Below are positions 38,261 to 47,158 of a DNA stretch of 64,000 bases, piece after piece. Source of the stretch: Martinezella lusitana (GTDB taxonomy: Bacteria > Pseudomonadota > Alphaproteobacteria > Rhizobiales > Rhizobiaceae); NCBI RefSeq assembly GCF_016901135.1, contig NZ_JAFEVL010000020.1, forward strand, positions 434,001 through 498,000. Direction: 5' to 3'. The position numbers were made by a program, and so were the translations under genes. The notes beneath the pieces are model-generated. The model saw only the letters and a list, made by a program, of their open reading frames with translations, was not told the origin of the DNA and searched no databases. How positions within the stretch are numbered: the first letter of the stretch is position 1; each line of letters starts with the position of its first letter.

Positions 38261-39925
38261 ATGACTGACGCGAGCGAGCTGCCTGAACGCGAGAGCATGG
38301 AATTCGACGTCGTGATTGTCGGGGCGGGTCCTGCGGGCCTGTCTGCGGCGATCCGGCTGAAGCAGGTCAATCCGGACCTGACCGTCGTCGTGCTCGAGAA
38401 GGGCGCCGAGGTCGGCGCGCACATCCTGTCGGGTGCCGTCGTCGATCCGATCGGCATCGACCGCCTGCTGCCCGGCTGGCGCGAGGAGGAGGGCCATCCC
38501 TTCAAGACCGAGGTGACATCCGATCACTTCCTGTTCCTGGGGCCGGCCGGCTCCATCCGCCTGCCGAATTTCATGATGCCGCCGCTGATGAACAATCACG
38601 GCAACTATATCGTCTCGCTCGGCAATGTCTGTCGCTGGCTGGCCGAGAAGGCGGAAGGCCTCGGTGTCGAGATCTATCCCGGTTTTGCCGCGACCGAGGT
38701 GCTCTATAATGACGAGGGTGTCGTCATCGGTGTGGCCACCGGCGACATGGGGATCGAGAAGAACGGCGAGCCCGGCCCGAACTATACGCGCGGCATGGAA
38801 CTGCTCGGCAAATATGTGCTGATCGGCGAGGGCGTGCGCGGCTCGCTCGCCAAGCAGCTCATTGCCAAGTTCGATCTGTCGAGAGACAGCGAGCCGCAGA
38901 AGTTCGGCATCGGCATCAAGGAGCTCTGGCAGGTCAAGCCGGAGCACCACAAAAAGGGTCTGGTGCAGCACTCCTTCGGCTGGCCGCTCGGCTTCAAGAC
39001 CGGTGGCGGCTCCTTCCTTTATCATCTGGAAGACAATCTGGTCGCCGTCGGCTTCGTCGTGCACCTGAACTACAAGAATCCCTATCTCTATCCCTTCGAG
39101 GAATTCCAGCGCTTCAAGACGCATCCGGCGATCCGCGGCACCTTCGAGGGCGGCAAGCGCATCTCCTATGGCGCGCGCGCCATCACCGAGGGTGGATATC
39201 AGTCGGTGCCGAAGCTGACCTTCCCCGGCGGCGCGCTGATCGGCTGTTCGGCGGGTCTCGTCAACGTGCCCCGCATCAAGGGCAGCCACAATGCGGTGCT
39301 CTCGGGCATGCTGGCGGCCGACAAGATCGCCGAGGCGATCGCGGCCGGCCGCGCCAATGACGAAGTGATCGCGATCGAGAACGAATGGCGCCAGACGGAT
39401 ATCGGCAAGGACCTGAAGCGGGTGCGCAACGTCAAGCCGCTCTGGTCGAAGTTCGGAACGCTCATCGGCATCGGCCTTGGCGGCCTCGACATGTGGACGA
39501 ACCAGCTTTTCGGCTTCTCTTTCTTCGGCACGCTGAAGCACGGCAAGACGGATGCCCAATCTCTCGAGCCTGCGGCCAAGCACCAGAAGATCGACTATCC
39601 GAAGCCGGATGGCGTCTTGACCTTCGACCGCCTGTCCTCGGTGTTCCTGTCGAACACCAATCACGAGGAAGACCAGCCGGTGCATTTGCACGTCAAGGAC
39701 ATGGCGCTGCAGATATCGTCGGAGCACGATGTCTTTGCCGGTCCTTCGACGCGCTACTGTCCGGCAGGCGTCTATGAGTGGGTGGAGAAGGATGGCAAGG
39801 AGACCTACGTCATCAACGCTCAGAACTGCGTCCACTGCAAGACCTGCGACATCAAGGATCCCAACCAGAACATCAACTGGGTGCCTCCGCAGGGCGGCGA
39901 AGGGCCTGTCTATCCGAATATGTGA
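38261..39925 (+). CDS. Electron transfer flavoprotein-ubiquinone oxidoreductase
   Basis: 554 residues from the ATG at 38261 (MTDASELPERESMEFDVVIV) with GGAGAG just upstream; a start at 38234 is less likely. An N-terminal FAD motif (VIVGAGPAGLSAAIRL) is followed by a ubiquinone-binding region, then a C-terminal ferredoxin-type 4Fe-4S site with C500, C523, C526 and C529 (CPAGVYEW; CVHCKTCDIKDP). It moves electrons from ETF, fed by acyl-CoA and other dehydrogenases, to the quinone pool at the inner membrane. All ligands are present and the length is standard. Confidence 0.95.
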   Translation: MTDASELPERESMEFDVVIVGAGPAGLSAAIRLKQVNPDLTVVVLEKGAEVGAHILSGAVVDPIGIDRLLPGWREEEGHPFKTEVTSDHFLFLGPAGSIRLPNFMMPPLMNNHGNYIVSLGNVCRWLAEKAEGLGVEIYPGFAATEVLYNDEGVVIGVATGDMGIEKNGEPGPNYTRGMELLGKYVLIGEGVRGSLAKQLIAKFDLSRDSEPQKFGIGIKELWQVKPEHHKKGLVQHSFGWPLGFKTGGGSFLYHLEDNLVAVGFVVHLNYKNPYLYPFEEFQRFKTHPAIRGTFEGGKRISYGARAITEGGYQSVPKLTFPGGALIGCSAGLVNVPRIKGSHNAVLSGMLAADKIAEAIAAGRANDEVIAIENEWRQTDIGKDLKRVRNVKPLWSKFGTLIGIGLGGLDMWTNQLFGFSFFGTLKHGKTDAQSLEPAAKHQKIDYPKPDGVLTFDRLSSVFLSNTNHEEDQPVHLHVKDMALQISSEHDVFAGPSTRYCPAGVYEWVEKDGKETYVINAQNCVHCKTCDIKDPNQNINWVPPQGGEGPVYPNM

Positions 39926-39931
39926 GATGCA

Positions 39932-40459
39932 ATGACAGAGATCGGGCAAGGCGCCTGGGCGATCCGTCCGGGCAGGCCGGACGAACTGCATTTGCTTGCG
40001 GCCATCGAGATCGACGCTTTCTGGGCGTTGCATGAAGCGGGTGCCGTGGACTGCGAGCCGACATCGCTGTCGATCGAAGTGCTCAGGCAATCGCAGACCG
40101 AGCAGCTGCTGCTTGTCGCCGTCGATGATGGCGACCAGCCGTTCGGCTTCCTGGCCGGTATCTTGAAGGACGGTTCCGTTCATATTGCCGAAATCGATGT
40201 CGTCAGGCGTTGGCAGAAGAAGGGCGTCGGAAGGCATCTGATGGAAGCTGTCATCGCCGCGGCGAAAACGCAGGGTGCTGCCGGCGTCACGTTGACGACG
40301 GATCGGCATGCGGCCTTCAACGCGCCATTCTATGCCTCCCTGGGATTTCGCATCTTAGACGATGAAGAGAGGCCGGCTGGATTGACGCGGATCCTGGAGA
40401 ATGAGGTTGCGCACGGTGCCGACCCCGCCAGGCGCGTGGCGATGGCGCTTCGGTTCTGA
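39932..40459 (+). CDS. GNAT family N-acetyltransferase
   Basis: 175 residues. The GNAT core includes HIAEIDVVRRWQKKGVGRHLMEAVIAAAK, with the acetyl-CoA pyrophosphate loop R/QxxGxG/A as QKKGVGR, and VTLTTDRHAAFNAPFYASLGFRIL, the usual closing beta strand and FYxxxGF motif. The acceptor is unknown. The start is 6 nt after the ETF oxidoreductase stop, so the two may be co-transcribed. No strong ribosome site is seen. Confidence 0.87.
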   Translation: MTEIGQGAWAIRPGRPDELHLLAAIEIDAFWALHEAGAVDCEPTSLSIEVLRQSQTEQLLLVAVDDGDQPFGFLAGILKDGSVHIAEIDVVRRWQKKGVGRHLMEAVIAAAKTQGAAGVTLTTDRHAAFNAPFYASLGFRILDDEERPAGLTRILENEVAHGADPARRVAMALRF

Positions 40460-40628
40460 TCCCTATCCCAGGGATGGGGCAGATCGCCAATCCGAAGCGC
40501 CATGATGTCGAAGACAGGAATTAACGGAATCGGTAGCAAATGCCGCTGGTGGTGGGTTTCGGCCCATTGCGGACTCCCGTGTAGCTGAGGTGAGATCATC
40601 GCCTGTGGTGATGCCTGCACGAAAGCGG

Positions 40629-40967
40629 TCACGTCAAAAAAGGCATTACATCCACTCCGTCGCCGGGAAAAATGGTGATATGCGGATGGTCCTCGAACAG
40701 GCGTGCAGCGGCGTCAGCGCTCTCCGCTTCGACCACCAGGTAGCCGCAGAATGAATTCACAGCATTGGCGACTCCGTCCTTGGTTATGCGTGTCGTCTTG
40801 CCCACCATTCCGCCACGATCAAGGATGGACGAAGCATTCCTTTCTTCCCACGCTGCCCACTCTTTGATGCCGACGGCATCTACTGCATCCTGCTTGGCTT
40901 TGGGCAGGTTTCGAAAGGACGCTAGGTCCTCAGGCTTCATGGTGTAAACGGCAAGAAAGCGGGGCAT
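40629..40967 (-). CDS. YCII-related small protein
   Basis: 112 residues from the ATG at 40967 (MPRFLAVYTMKPEDLASFRN), with GGAGG 8 nt upstream. The ferredoxin-like layout (FLAVYTM at the start, GYLVVEAESADAAARLFEDHP in the second half) suits the YCII/dimeric barrel superfamily. It lacks the TDGPF motif of the three proteins near 57 kb, so it is a different branch. Function unknown. It is monocistronic, convergent with the GNAT gene. Confidence 0.72.
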   Translation of the reverse strand: MPRFLAVYTMKPEDLASFRNLPKAKQDAVDAVGIKEWAAWEERNASSILDRGGMVGKTTRITKDGVANAVNSFCGYLVVEAESADAAARLFEDHPHITIFPGDGVDVMPFLT

Positions 40968-41129
40968 CGGCACATCCTCCATGTGTCTTGAAGGTTGCCA
41001 ACTTACACGCCTCGCTTCGGAAATCACATTCCGACAAATAGCGCGGGACGTGGAACGGCAGCTTATGGCGCGAAGCCGCCGCCGGAGATGCATGCAAGGC
41101 TGGTGACATTCGCGGCTTAATTGCAGGAA

Positions 41130-42044
41130 TTAATGGTGAGCGTTCTTCCGTGCAAACACGCCGGTCGAGAGCGCAACACCAAGCCCCGTAACTACTGCGG
41201 CTGCAATGCCCGCTACTCCGATTTCCTCACCGAGCAGGAAGCCGCCGCCGATGGTGGCGAGAACAGGCGTGATTGCGGTGAAGGCTGCTGCCTGCGTGCC
41301 GCCGAGAGCCTGGACGGCAAGACCATAGGCGAGTGTAGCGGCAAGGCCGGAGAGCAGGCCCTGGCTGACGACCTGCAGGCCGATTTCCGGCAGCGGCACT
41401 GAGGCAAGCGAGCTGCCGAAGACGAAGGCCAGCCCGACATGGAGGAGGAAGGACCAGACAGCGATGATGGCGCTCGATTGCAGGGCGCTGAGGCCGGAGC
41501 GGCGGAAGGCATGGGTATAGGATGCCCAGAGCAGGGCTGCGAGCGGCAGCATCGTGAACCCAGCCCAGGAGATTTGCACGCCGTAAAGGCTGCGTGCCAG
41601 AAGGATGAAGACGCCGGCGACAATGCCGCCCAGCCCGAGCCAACGGGTCACATCAAGCCGTTCACGAAACAGCGTCACGCCGATTACCGCAGCTGCCAGC
41701 GGCATGGAGCCGCCGAGCAGGATGCCAGCTGCCGAGGCCGGGGTGAATTGAATGGCGAAGGTGGTCAACTGGAAGAAGAGCGCGCCGGAGCCGCAGACCA
41801 TCAGCGCCAACAGCTTCAGCGGCACGCCCTTCGGCAATAGGCCGGTGCGCAGCCAGACCGGGGATAGGACGAGAGCCGGCACGCCATAGCGGATCAGGCC
41901 GAGGTCGATCGTGCTCATCTGGGTCTCGGCCGTGTGGCGCGTGGCGAGGATCCAGTTCGCCCAGATCAATACGGTGACGATAGCGCCTGCATAGCCGATC
42001 GCTGTGGGTGTGGTCTTGCGGGTAGGGAGGGTCAAGGCGGTCAT
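41130..42044 (-). CDS. EamA/DMT-family transporter
   Basis: 304 residues from the ATG at 42044 (MTALTLPTRKTTPTAIGYAG); an ATG at 42050 is possible, but AAAGGA is better spaced for 42044. Ten hydrophobic spans in two EamA repeats (about 15-140 and 150-300), including ILLGGSMPLAAAVIGVTLFRERLD and the second-half ITPVLATIGGGFLLGEE. EamA proteins usually export amino acids or other metabolites. It is divergent from an Lrp/AsnC regulator, as amino-acid exporters often are, which supports an amino acid as substrate. Confidence 0.88.
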   Translation of the reverse strand: MTALTLPTRKTTPTAIGYAGAIVTVLIWANWILATRHTAETQMSTIDLGLIRYGVPALVLSPVWLRTGLLPKGVPLKLLALMVCGSGALFFQLTTFAIQFTPASAAGILLGGSMPLAAAVIGVTLFRERLDVTRWLGLGGIVAGVFILLARSLYGVQISWAGFTMLPLAALLWASYTHAFRRSGLSALQSSAIIAVWSFLLHVGLAFVFGSSLASVPLPEIGLQVVSQGLLSGLAATLAYGLAVQALGGTQAAAFTAITPVLATIGGGFLLGEEIGVAGIAAAVVTGLGVALSTGVFARKNAHH

Positions 42045-42143
42045 CGACATATCCTTTCCAACGATCCGGTTTATCTTTCGATGAGAAAAAGATAGCGCCG
42101 AAGGCCGAGGCATGTCCTTGCTAGTTATGGCTCTGAAAACATG

Positions 42144-42167
42144 ATATTGGCAATAATCTGCCAATAT
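42144..42167. promoter_or_regulatory. Palindromic operator candidate between EamA and Lrp/AsnC genes
   Basis: ATATTGGCA (42144-42152), spacer ATAATC, TGCCAATAT (42159-42167): a perfect 9-bp inverted repeat in the divergent promoter region, 21 bp before the regulator start. This is the size and symmetry expected of an Lrp/AsnC-type site. Confidence 0.7.
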
Positions 42168-42188
42168 TGGTAACTGGATTTCTCAGAA

Positions 42189-42662
42189 ATGCCAAAACTG
42201 GATAAATTCGATATTGCCATCCTCAATTGCCTGCAGGAGGATGCGCGCGCCACCAATGTCGAGATCGCCGAGCGTGTGAACCTGTCGCCGTCACCCTGTT
42301 TGAGGCGCATCCGCAATCTGGAAAAATCGGGCCTGCTACGCGGCTATCGTGCCGACATCGATCGCAAACAGGCGGGGCTCGGCCTGACGGTTTTCGTCGA
42401 ACTCAAGGTCGGTCATCACTCGAAAGAAAATTCAGAGGCGCAGCAGGCAGCGCTGCTCGCCATTCCGGAGATCGTTTCCTGCCATCTGATTTCGGGAACC
42501 GCGGATTTCTTGGCGGAGGTGGTCGTCACCGATCTCGCCGCCTATGAACGCCTATTGACGGAAGCGCTGCTGGTTCTGCCCGGGGTGATGGATATTCGCT
42601 CGAATTTCGCGATTCGAACGCTGAAGACCGGCGGTGCGCTGAAGCTGTCCGTGCCTGACTGA
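42189..42662 (+). CDS. Lrp/AsnC family transcriptional regulator
   Basis: 157 residues. An N-terminal helix-turn-helix (LDKFDIAILNCLQEDARATNVEIAERVNLSPSPCLRRIRNLEKSG) and a C-terminal RAM ligand-binding domain (GLTVFVELKVGHHSKE to PGVMDIRSNFAIRTLK). Family length. It likely controls the divergent EamA exporter and itself through the palindrome at 42144-42167, perhaps responding to an amino acid. A terminator follows. Confidence 0.93.
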   Translation: MPKLDKFDIAILNCLQEDARATNVEIAERVNLSPSPCLRRIRNLEKSGLLRGYRADIDRKQAGLGLTVFVELKVGHHSKENSEAQQAALLAIPEIVSCHLISGTADFLAEVVVTDLAAYERLLTEALLVLPGVMDIRSNFAIRTLKTGGALKLSVPD

Positions 42663-42673
42663 GGGAAGCAAAT

Positions 42674-42700
42674 GAAAAAGGGGCCGTCGGCGGCCCCTTC
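42674..42700. terminator. Bidirectional terminator between Lrp/AsnC and mgtE genes
   Basis: AAGGGGCCG (42678-42686), TCGG loop, CGGCCCCTT (42691-42699), with AAAAA before the stem (T run on the - strand). It can serve the convergent regulator and mgtE genes. Confidence 0.78.
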
Positions 42701-42722
42701 GATCTGAATATTCCGATTGCGC

Positions 42723-44096
42723 TCAGAGCATCGTTCCGCTGAGGATCAGCAGCGCGACCGAGAAGTAGATCACCAGCCCGGTGACATCGACCAGCGTCGC
42801 AACGAAGGGAGCCGAGGCGCTGGCGGGGTCGAGCCGCAGCTTCTGCAGAACGAAAGGCAGCATAGAGCCGGCGAGCGAACCGAAGGTCACGATGCCGATC
42901 AAGGCTGCGAAGACAGTAAGGGCGACGAGCTGCCAATGCGGACCGTAGTCGAAGAGACCGATGGTCTGCCAGAGCACGATGCGGGCGAAGCCGACAAGGC
43001 CGAGGATCGAGCCGAGCACGATGCCGGTCGGCAGTTCACGCAGCGCCACGCGCCACCAATCCGACAGTTTGAGTTCGCCGAGCGCCAGCGCCCGGATGAT
43101 CAGCGAGGTTGCCTGCGAGCCGGAATTGCCGCCCGAGCTCATGATCAGCGGGATGAACAGCGTCAGCACGACGGCCTTCTCCAGCTCGCCCTCGAAATGC
43201 TGCATCGCGCTTGCCGTCAGCATTTCGCCGAGGAAGAGGGCGGCGAGCCAACCGGCGCGCTTGCGGATCATGCCCGCAAAGCCGATCTTCATATAGGGCT
43301 GGCCGAGGGCTTCCATACCACCGAACCTCTGCGCGGCTTCAGTCGTATCGGCGATCATCGTGTCGATGACGTCGTCGACCGTGACGATGCCGAGCATGCG
43401 ACAGTTCTCGTCGACAACCGGCAGCGCGAGCAGGTCGTGGCGACGGATCAGGCGGGCGACATCCTCCTGCTTCATCAGTGCGGGTGCCGTGACTGGCGTA
43501 CCCTTCTGCGCGACCGTCAGGATGCAGGCGTCGGGCTCACCTGTGATGAGGCGGCGCAGCGTCACGACATGCAGCAGCGCCTGCGTTTCGTCGTCCAGCA
43601 CATAGATGGCATAGACGGTCTCGCGGGAACGCTCGACCTGGCGGACATGGTTTAGCGTCTGGGCAACGGTCCAGCTGGCGGACGCGCTGACGAATTCCGT
43701 CGTCATGATGCCGCCAGCCGTGCGCGGCGGATAGCCCATCAAACCCTGGATCGCGACACGAACCGGCTCGTCAAGCGTGGCGAACAGCCGGGTGCGGGTA
43801 TCGCCGTCAAGCTCCAGCAGGACGTCGGCCACGCGGTCGTTGGACATGCCATGCAGCAGCCGTGCGGCGTCGGCATTGCTCATGACTTCGAGAATGGCGG
43901 AGGCGTTGCGTAGTTCCGGCCGGTCGAGGATACGAACGGCGCGTTCCTCCGGCATCTTGGCGAGGATGCGTGCGGCTTCTTTGGCGTCGATCGCGTTCAG
44001 CGACTCGACGCGTTCCGCGATGGTGACGGCGCGGTTGTTATTGATGAACGCACGGGCGGCATTGCCAGCCCGAATGGGGAAGCTGTTGATATTCAT
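42723..44096 (-). CDS. mgtE: MgtE magnesium transporter
   Basis: 457 residues. An N domain (residues about 20-125, with IDAKEAARILAKMPEERAVRIL repeats) is followed by tandem CBS domains (about 130-260; AIYVLDDETQALLHVVTLRRL and LALPVVDENCRMLGIVTVDDV) and five membrane helices at the C terminus (about 285-457). In the best-studied MgtE, magnesium bound to the N and CBS domains closes the pore. The signature P-x-(L/I)-x-x-x-GGNSGSQA in the membrane part (FIPLIMSSGGNSGSQATSL) is present. The 5' leader is structured (see 44094-44160), suggesting post-transcriptional control. Confidence 0.94.
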   Translation of the reverse strand: MNINSFPIRAGNAARAFINNNRAVTIAERVESLNAIDAKEAARILAKMPEERAVRILDRPELRNASAILEVMSNADAARLLHGMSNDRVADVLLELDGDTRTRLFATLDEPVRVAIQGLMGYPPRTAGGIMTTEFVSASASWTVAQTLNHVRQVERSRETVYAIYVLDDETQALLHVVTLRRLITGEPDACILTVAQKGTPVTAPALMKQEDVARLIRRHDLLALPVVDENCRMLGIVTVDDVIDTMIADTTEAAQRFGGMEALGQPYMKIGFAGMIRKRAGWLAALFLGEMLTASAMQHFEGELEKAVVLTLFIPLIMSSGGNSGSQATSLIIRALALGELKLSDWWRVALRELPTGIVLGSILGLVGFARIVLWQTIGLFDYGPHWQLVALTVFAALIGIVTFGSLAGSMLPFVLQKLRLDPASASAPFVATLVDVTGLVIYFSVALLILSGTML

Positions 44097-44160
44097 TATA
44101 GCTCGCCTTTCCGGTCGATCCGCCGTCGTAGCGGATCGTGGCGAGCCGACAGGAGTCGGT
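44097..44160 (-). promoter_or_regulatory. Structured 5' leader of mgtE
   Basis: Read as - strand RNA, three stems are visible: CCGAC/GTCGG (44159-44155 with 44150-44146); an outer GCTCGCC/GGCGAGC pairing (44146-44140 with 44107-44101); and inside it an 8-bp CGATCCGC/GCGGATCG hairpin (44138-44131 with 44123-44116). The outer 3' arm overlaps the AAGG-type ribosome site that lies about 9 nt before the ATG at 44096. The first and second stems share one base. This looks like a translation-control element. It does not resemble the M-box that I know. Confidence 0.6.
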
Positions 44161-44453
44161 TAGTGCACGAATGCTACTGACGGCAAAGGCAATCGACTAC
44201 TACTGTCGCTAGGCATCTAAAGATGGCTCCGGTTAATCGGCATGGAAAAAACGTTATTCCCCACGTGCGAGAGAAGTCGCGCTGAAGGCATAAAAAGTCA
44301 AGAGGTGGAAGCGGTTAAAGGCATTATGTCGCAAGAAAAATTTCTTTAGGCGGCTGAAAGTTTGTGCGTTGCAACAAATTCCGTTGCGAATGCGTTAAAA
44401 TAGGTTGGCCGGACACCTCGCGCCCGGCCAGATTCGCTGAAAATTTCAGTCTC
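44161..44453. other. Remainder of the region between mgtE and the alcohol dehydrogenase gene
   Basis: Nearly 300 bases holding the presumed mgtE promoter (AT-rich around 44240-44350, with no confident boxes) and the terminator of the downstream gene at 44406-44430. No gene is seen. Confidence 0.5.
44406..44430 (-). terminator. Terminator after the alcohol dehydrogenase gene
   Basis: TGGCCGG (44406-44412) and CCGGCCA (44424-44430) form a 7-bp stem. Read on the - strand the stem is followed by ACCTATTTT. It lies 24 nt past the stop codon at 44454. Confidence 0.62.
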
Positions 44454-45467
44454 TCAGAAGCCCGCCAGAACGACCTTGCCCTTCATTTTGCCGGTTTCGA
44501 CCAGGGCATGCGCCTTCTTCAAATTCGCCGCGTTGATCGTGCCTGCGGTCTCCGTCAGCGTCGAGCGGATCTTGCCGGCATCGACCAGTTCGGCGACCTT
44601 CGTCAGCAGCCTATGCTGCTCGATCATGTCGGCCGTATTGAAGAGCGGGCGGGTGAACATCATCTCCCAGTGGATCGAAACTGCCTTGCGCTTGAAAGGC
44701 ATGACGTCGAGCGTCTTCGGGTCGTCGATCAGCGCGAACCGGCCCTGCGGGGCGATGGCGTCAACGATGGATGCGATGTGGTCTGATGTGTTGGTCATTG
44801 AGAAGACGAAGGCGGGTGCGCCGATGCCAAGCGCCTCGATCTGCGGCGCAAGTGCCTTCGAATGGTCAATGACGTGATGGGCGCCCAGTTCCTTGACCCA
44901 TGCTTGAGTTTCCGGCCGGGAAGCGGTGGCGATGACCGTTAGGTCGGTCAAGGCGCGCGCGATCTGGATGGCAACGGACCCGACGCCGCCGGCGCCGCCG
45001 ATGATAAGGATGGCATTGGCAACACCGAGGACGGGATCCTGCACCTTCAGGCGATCGAACAGCCCTTCATAGGCCGTGATCGACGTCAATGGCAGCGCGG
45101 CAGCGGCCGGAAAATCGAGGCTCTTCGGCTTGGCTCCGACGATGCGCTCGTCGACCAGATGGAATTCGACATTCGAGCCGCCGCGGTTGATGGTGCCGGC
45201 ATAGAAGACCTCGTCACCTGGCTTAAACATGGTGACCTCGGGACCGACGGCTTTGACGATGCCAGCTGCGTCCCAGCCGATGATCTTGTATTCGCCCTCC
45301 GCCGGCGCGACGTTGGCGCGGACTTTGACATCGACCGGATTGACGGAAACGGCCTTCACTTCGACCAGTAGATCGCGGCCCTTGGCCTCGGGTGTCGGCA
45401 GGTCGATATCGATGAGCGATGTCTCTGCGGAAATGGGCTGCGGATGCTGGTAGGCGACTGCACGCAT
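44454..45467 (-). CDS. Zinc-type alcohol dehydrogenase / quinone oxidoreductase family protein
   Basis: 337 residues, MDR superfamily. The N-terminal GroES-like domain has EVKAVSVNPVDVKVR (a quinone-reductase trait lacking catalytic zinc cysteines). The Rossmann domain has the cofactor loop IIGGAGGVGSVAIQIAR, and YEGLFDRLKV precedes it. It probably reduces a quinone or enal with NADPH. It is divergent from an HxlR regulator, a frequent arrangement for electrophile-responsive quinone reductases. Confidence 0.88.
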   Translation of the reverse strand: MRAVAYQHPQPISAETSLIDIDLPTPEAKGRDLLVEVKAVSVNPVDVKVRANVAPAEGEYKIIGWDAAGIVKAVGPEVTMFKPGDEVFYAGTINRGGSNVEFHLVDERIVGAKPKSLDFPAAAALPLTSITAYEGLFDRLKVQDPVLGVANAILIIGGAGGVGSVAIQIARALTDLTVIATASRPETQAWVKELGAHHVIDHSKALAPQIEALGIGAPAFVFSMTNTSDHIASIVDAIAPQGRFALIDDPKTLDVMPFKRKAVSIHWEMMFTRPLFNTADMIEQHRLLTKVAELVDAGKIRSTLTETAGTINAANLKKAHALVETGKMKGKVVLAGF

Positions 45468-45542
45468 GGGAAAAGCTCCTGAGTTTGTTGCACACAGGCT
45501 AGATGCGCATTATCGTCAAAAGGCGCAAGAATGCACAAATTC

Positions 45543-45556
45543 TGTACGTAGGTACA
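45543..45556. promoter_or_regulatory. HxlR-type operator candidate
   Basis: TGTAC (45543-45547), GTAG, GTACA (45552-45556): a short inverted repeat between the divergent alcohol dehydrogenase and HxlR genes, 16 bp before the regulator start. GTAC-containing dyads are known for HxlR-family regulators. Confidence 0.55.
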
Positions 45557-45571
45557 AAAAGGATACCCTCG

Positions 45572-45976
45572 ATGTCGCTTCCCCGCTCCAAGCTCGTCGG
45601 AAATTTTCCAGGATGTCCGGTCGAGGCGACGCTGAGCCTGCTCGATGGCAAATGGAAGGGCGTGATCCTGTTTCACCTGATGGAAGGAACGCTGCGCTTT
45701 AACGAGATCCGTCGCAAGTTGCCGTCGGTGACGCAGCGCATGTTGACGAAGCAACTGCGCGAATTGGAAGAATCCGGGCTGGTCTCGCGCACCGTCTTTG
45801 CGGTAGTTCCGCCGCGCGTCGATTATGCGCTTACGCCGCTCGGCGCGAGCTTGCGGCCGATCATCAAGGCGATGGCTGTATGGGGTGAGGAATATGTCTT
45901 ATGTCACAACGGCCGGCAGGAGCTGGTAGCGCCTGCGGCCTCATGCGTGGCCGGTGCGGCGCTCCAGGCCAACTGA
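45572..45976 (+). CDS. HxlR family transcriptional regulator
   Basis: 134 residues from the ATG at 45572 ([20 protein letters not shown]). The frame is open to 45503, but the family begins just before the redox-type cysteine in F-x-x-C-P-V-E-x-x-L. The core reads [51 protein letters not shown], a winged helix. Cys17 may sense electrophiles, as in HypR/YodB/QorR-type members. It probably controls the divergent reductase. Its 3' end overlaps the MFS gene by 36 nt. Confidence 0.9.
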   Translation: MSLPRSKLVGNFPGCPVEATLSLLDGKWKGVILFHLMEGTLRFNEIRRKLPSVTQRMLTKQLRELEESGLVSRTVFAVVPPRVDYALTPLGASLRPIIKAMAVWGEEYVLCHNGRQELVAPAASCVAGAALQAN

Positions 45977-47158
45977 AACGGCAAACACCGCAAGGCCGGC
46001 GACCGAGAGAACCGCGCCGACATAACCGGTCGCAGCGGCCGTGAAGCCCCAGGTGATCACCATGCCGCCGAGCCAGGCGCCGAGCGCGTTGGCGATATTG
46101 AAGGCGGAATGGTTTGAGGCGGCAGCCAGCGTCTGCGCATCCGCCGCCACATCCATCAGGCGGGTCTGCACGGCCGGACAGGCGGCGAAGCCGCAGCCGA
46201 TCAGAAACACGCAGATGCAGAGCATGACGGGGTTGGCGGCCGTCAACGAAAACAGCGTCATGATGATGATGTTGAAAATCATCATGCCGCCGATCGTGCC
46301 CTTGAGCGAGATATCGCCGAGACGTGAGCCGACGACATTGCCGACATTCATGCCGATGCCGAACAGCGCAAGCACGACCGGCACCATGCTTGCCCCGAGG
46401 CCCGCAACCTGTGTTGTGGTGGTGGCGACATAGCTGAAGATCGAGAACATGCCGCCGAAGCCGACGGCGGCGATGCCGAGCGTCAGCCAGACCTGGATGC
46501 GCTTGAGCGCGCCGAGCTCGCGGGTGATGCTGGCGCCTTCCTCGACCCTGTCCTTGGGGAGAAACAGGGCGATCAGCAGCATGGTTGCGAGGCCGATGCC
46601 ACCGACCATCATGAAGGCTGCCCGCCAATTCAGAAGCTGACCCAGCAAAGTGGCGATCGGCGTGCCGATCAGCGTTGCGATCGTTAGGCCGAGCATGACC
46701 TGGCCGACGGCGCGGACACGGCGGTGAGCCGGCACCATGGAGGCGGCGACGAGGGCTGCGACACCGAAATAGGCGCCATGCGGCAGCCCGGTGATGAAGC
46801 GCAGCGCCGTGAAGCTTGCGAAGGTCGGCGCGAAGGCGCTGGAAATATTGCCGGCGGCGAAGATCGCCATCATCAGCAGGAGCAGCGTGCGCCGCGCCAT
46901 CTTGGCGGCAAGCACGGCGATAACAGGCGCACCGACGACGACGCCGAGCGCATAGGCGCTGATGACATGGCCTGCTTCCGGCGTGGTGACGCCAAAGGTG
47001 TCGGCAACATCAGGCAGAAGTCCCATGATGACGAATTCGCCGGTGCCGATGCCGAAGCTGCCGACCGCGAGCGCCAGTGTCACGAGCGCGATGGCCGTGC
47101 GCGAAGGCGCTTCCAGGACGGTTTGGGTATCGAGGACGTCGGCGGCAATATCGCTCAC
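45941..47158 (-). CDS. MFS drug/sugar exporter of the DHA1 (AraJ-like) type
   Basis: 405 residues with twelve membrane spans. MFS signatures: [21 protein letters not shown] in TM1-loop, the loop 2-3 motif ([11 protein letters not shown] in place of the usual G-x-L-x-D-R-x-G-R-R), and [20 protein letters not shown] in TM4-5. The G-x-x-E-F-V-x-x-G-L-L-P start is typical of AraJ/CynX/YdhP-like exporters of sugars or drugs. The upstream region holds a near 21-bp palindrome that could bind its regulator. Confidence 0.88.
   Translation of the reverse strand: MSDIAADVLDTQTVLEAPSRTAIALVTLALAVGSFGIGTGEFVIMGLLPDVADTFGVTTPEAGHVISAYALGVVVGAPVIAVLAAKMARRTLLLLMMAIFAAGNISSAFAPTFASFTALRFITGLPHGAYFGVAALVAASMVPAHRRVRAVGQVMLGLTIATLIGTPIATLLGQLLNWRAAFMMVGGIGLATMLLIALFLPKDRVEEGASITRELGALKRIQVWLTLGIAAVGFGGMFSIFSYVATTTTQVAGLGASMVPVVLALFGIGMNVGNVVGSRLGDISLKGTIGGMMIFNIIIMTLFSLTAANPVMLCICVFLIGCGFAACPAVQTRLMDVAADAQTLAAASNHSAFNIANALGAWLGGMVITWGFTAAATGYVGAVLSVAGLAVFAVSVGLERRTGHA

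Noticed and set aside
38081..40309. 742-codon open frame on the - strand
   Set aside because: It is antisense to the ETF oxidoreductase and GNAT genes; composition is that of a shadow frame in GC-rich DNA (runs of Arg, Leu, Asp).
40629..40967. Treating the YCII-like protein as a fourth member of the ECF42 circuit
   Set aside because: It lacks the TDGPF motif, lies 17 kb away, and has no TGTCGA-N17-CG(A/T)C upstream.
44097..44160. M-box magnesium riboswitch call for the mgtE leader
   Set aside because: I could not find the conserved M-box segments. The stems are real, but the class is unassigned.
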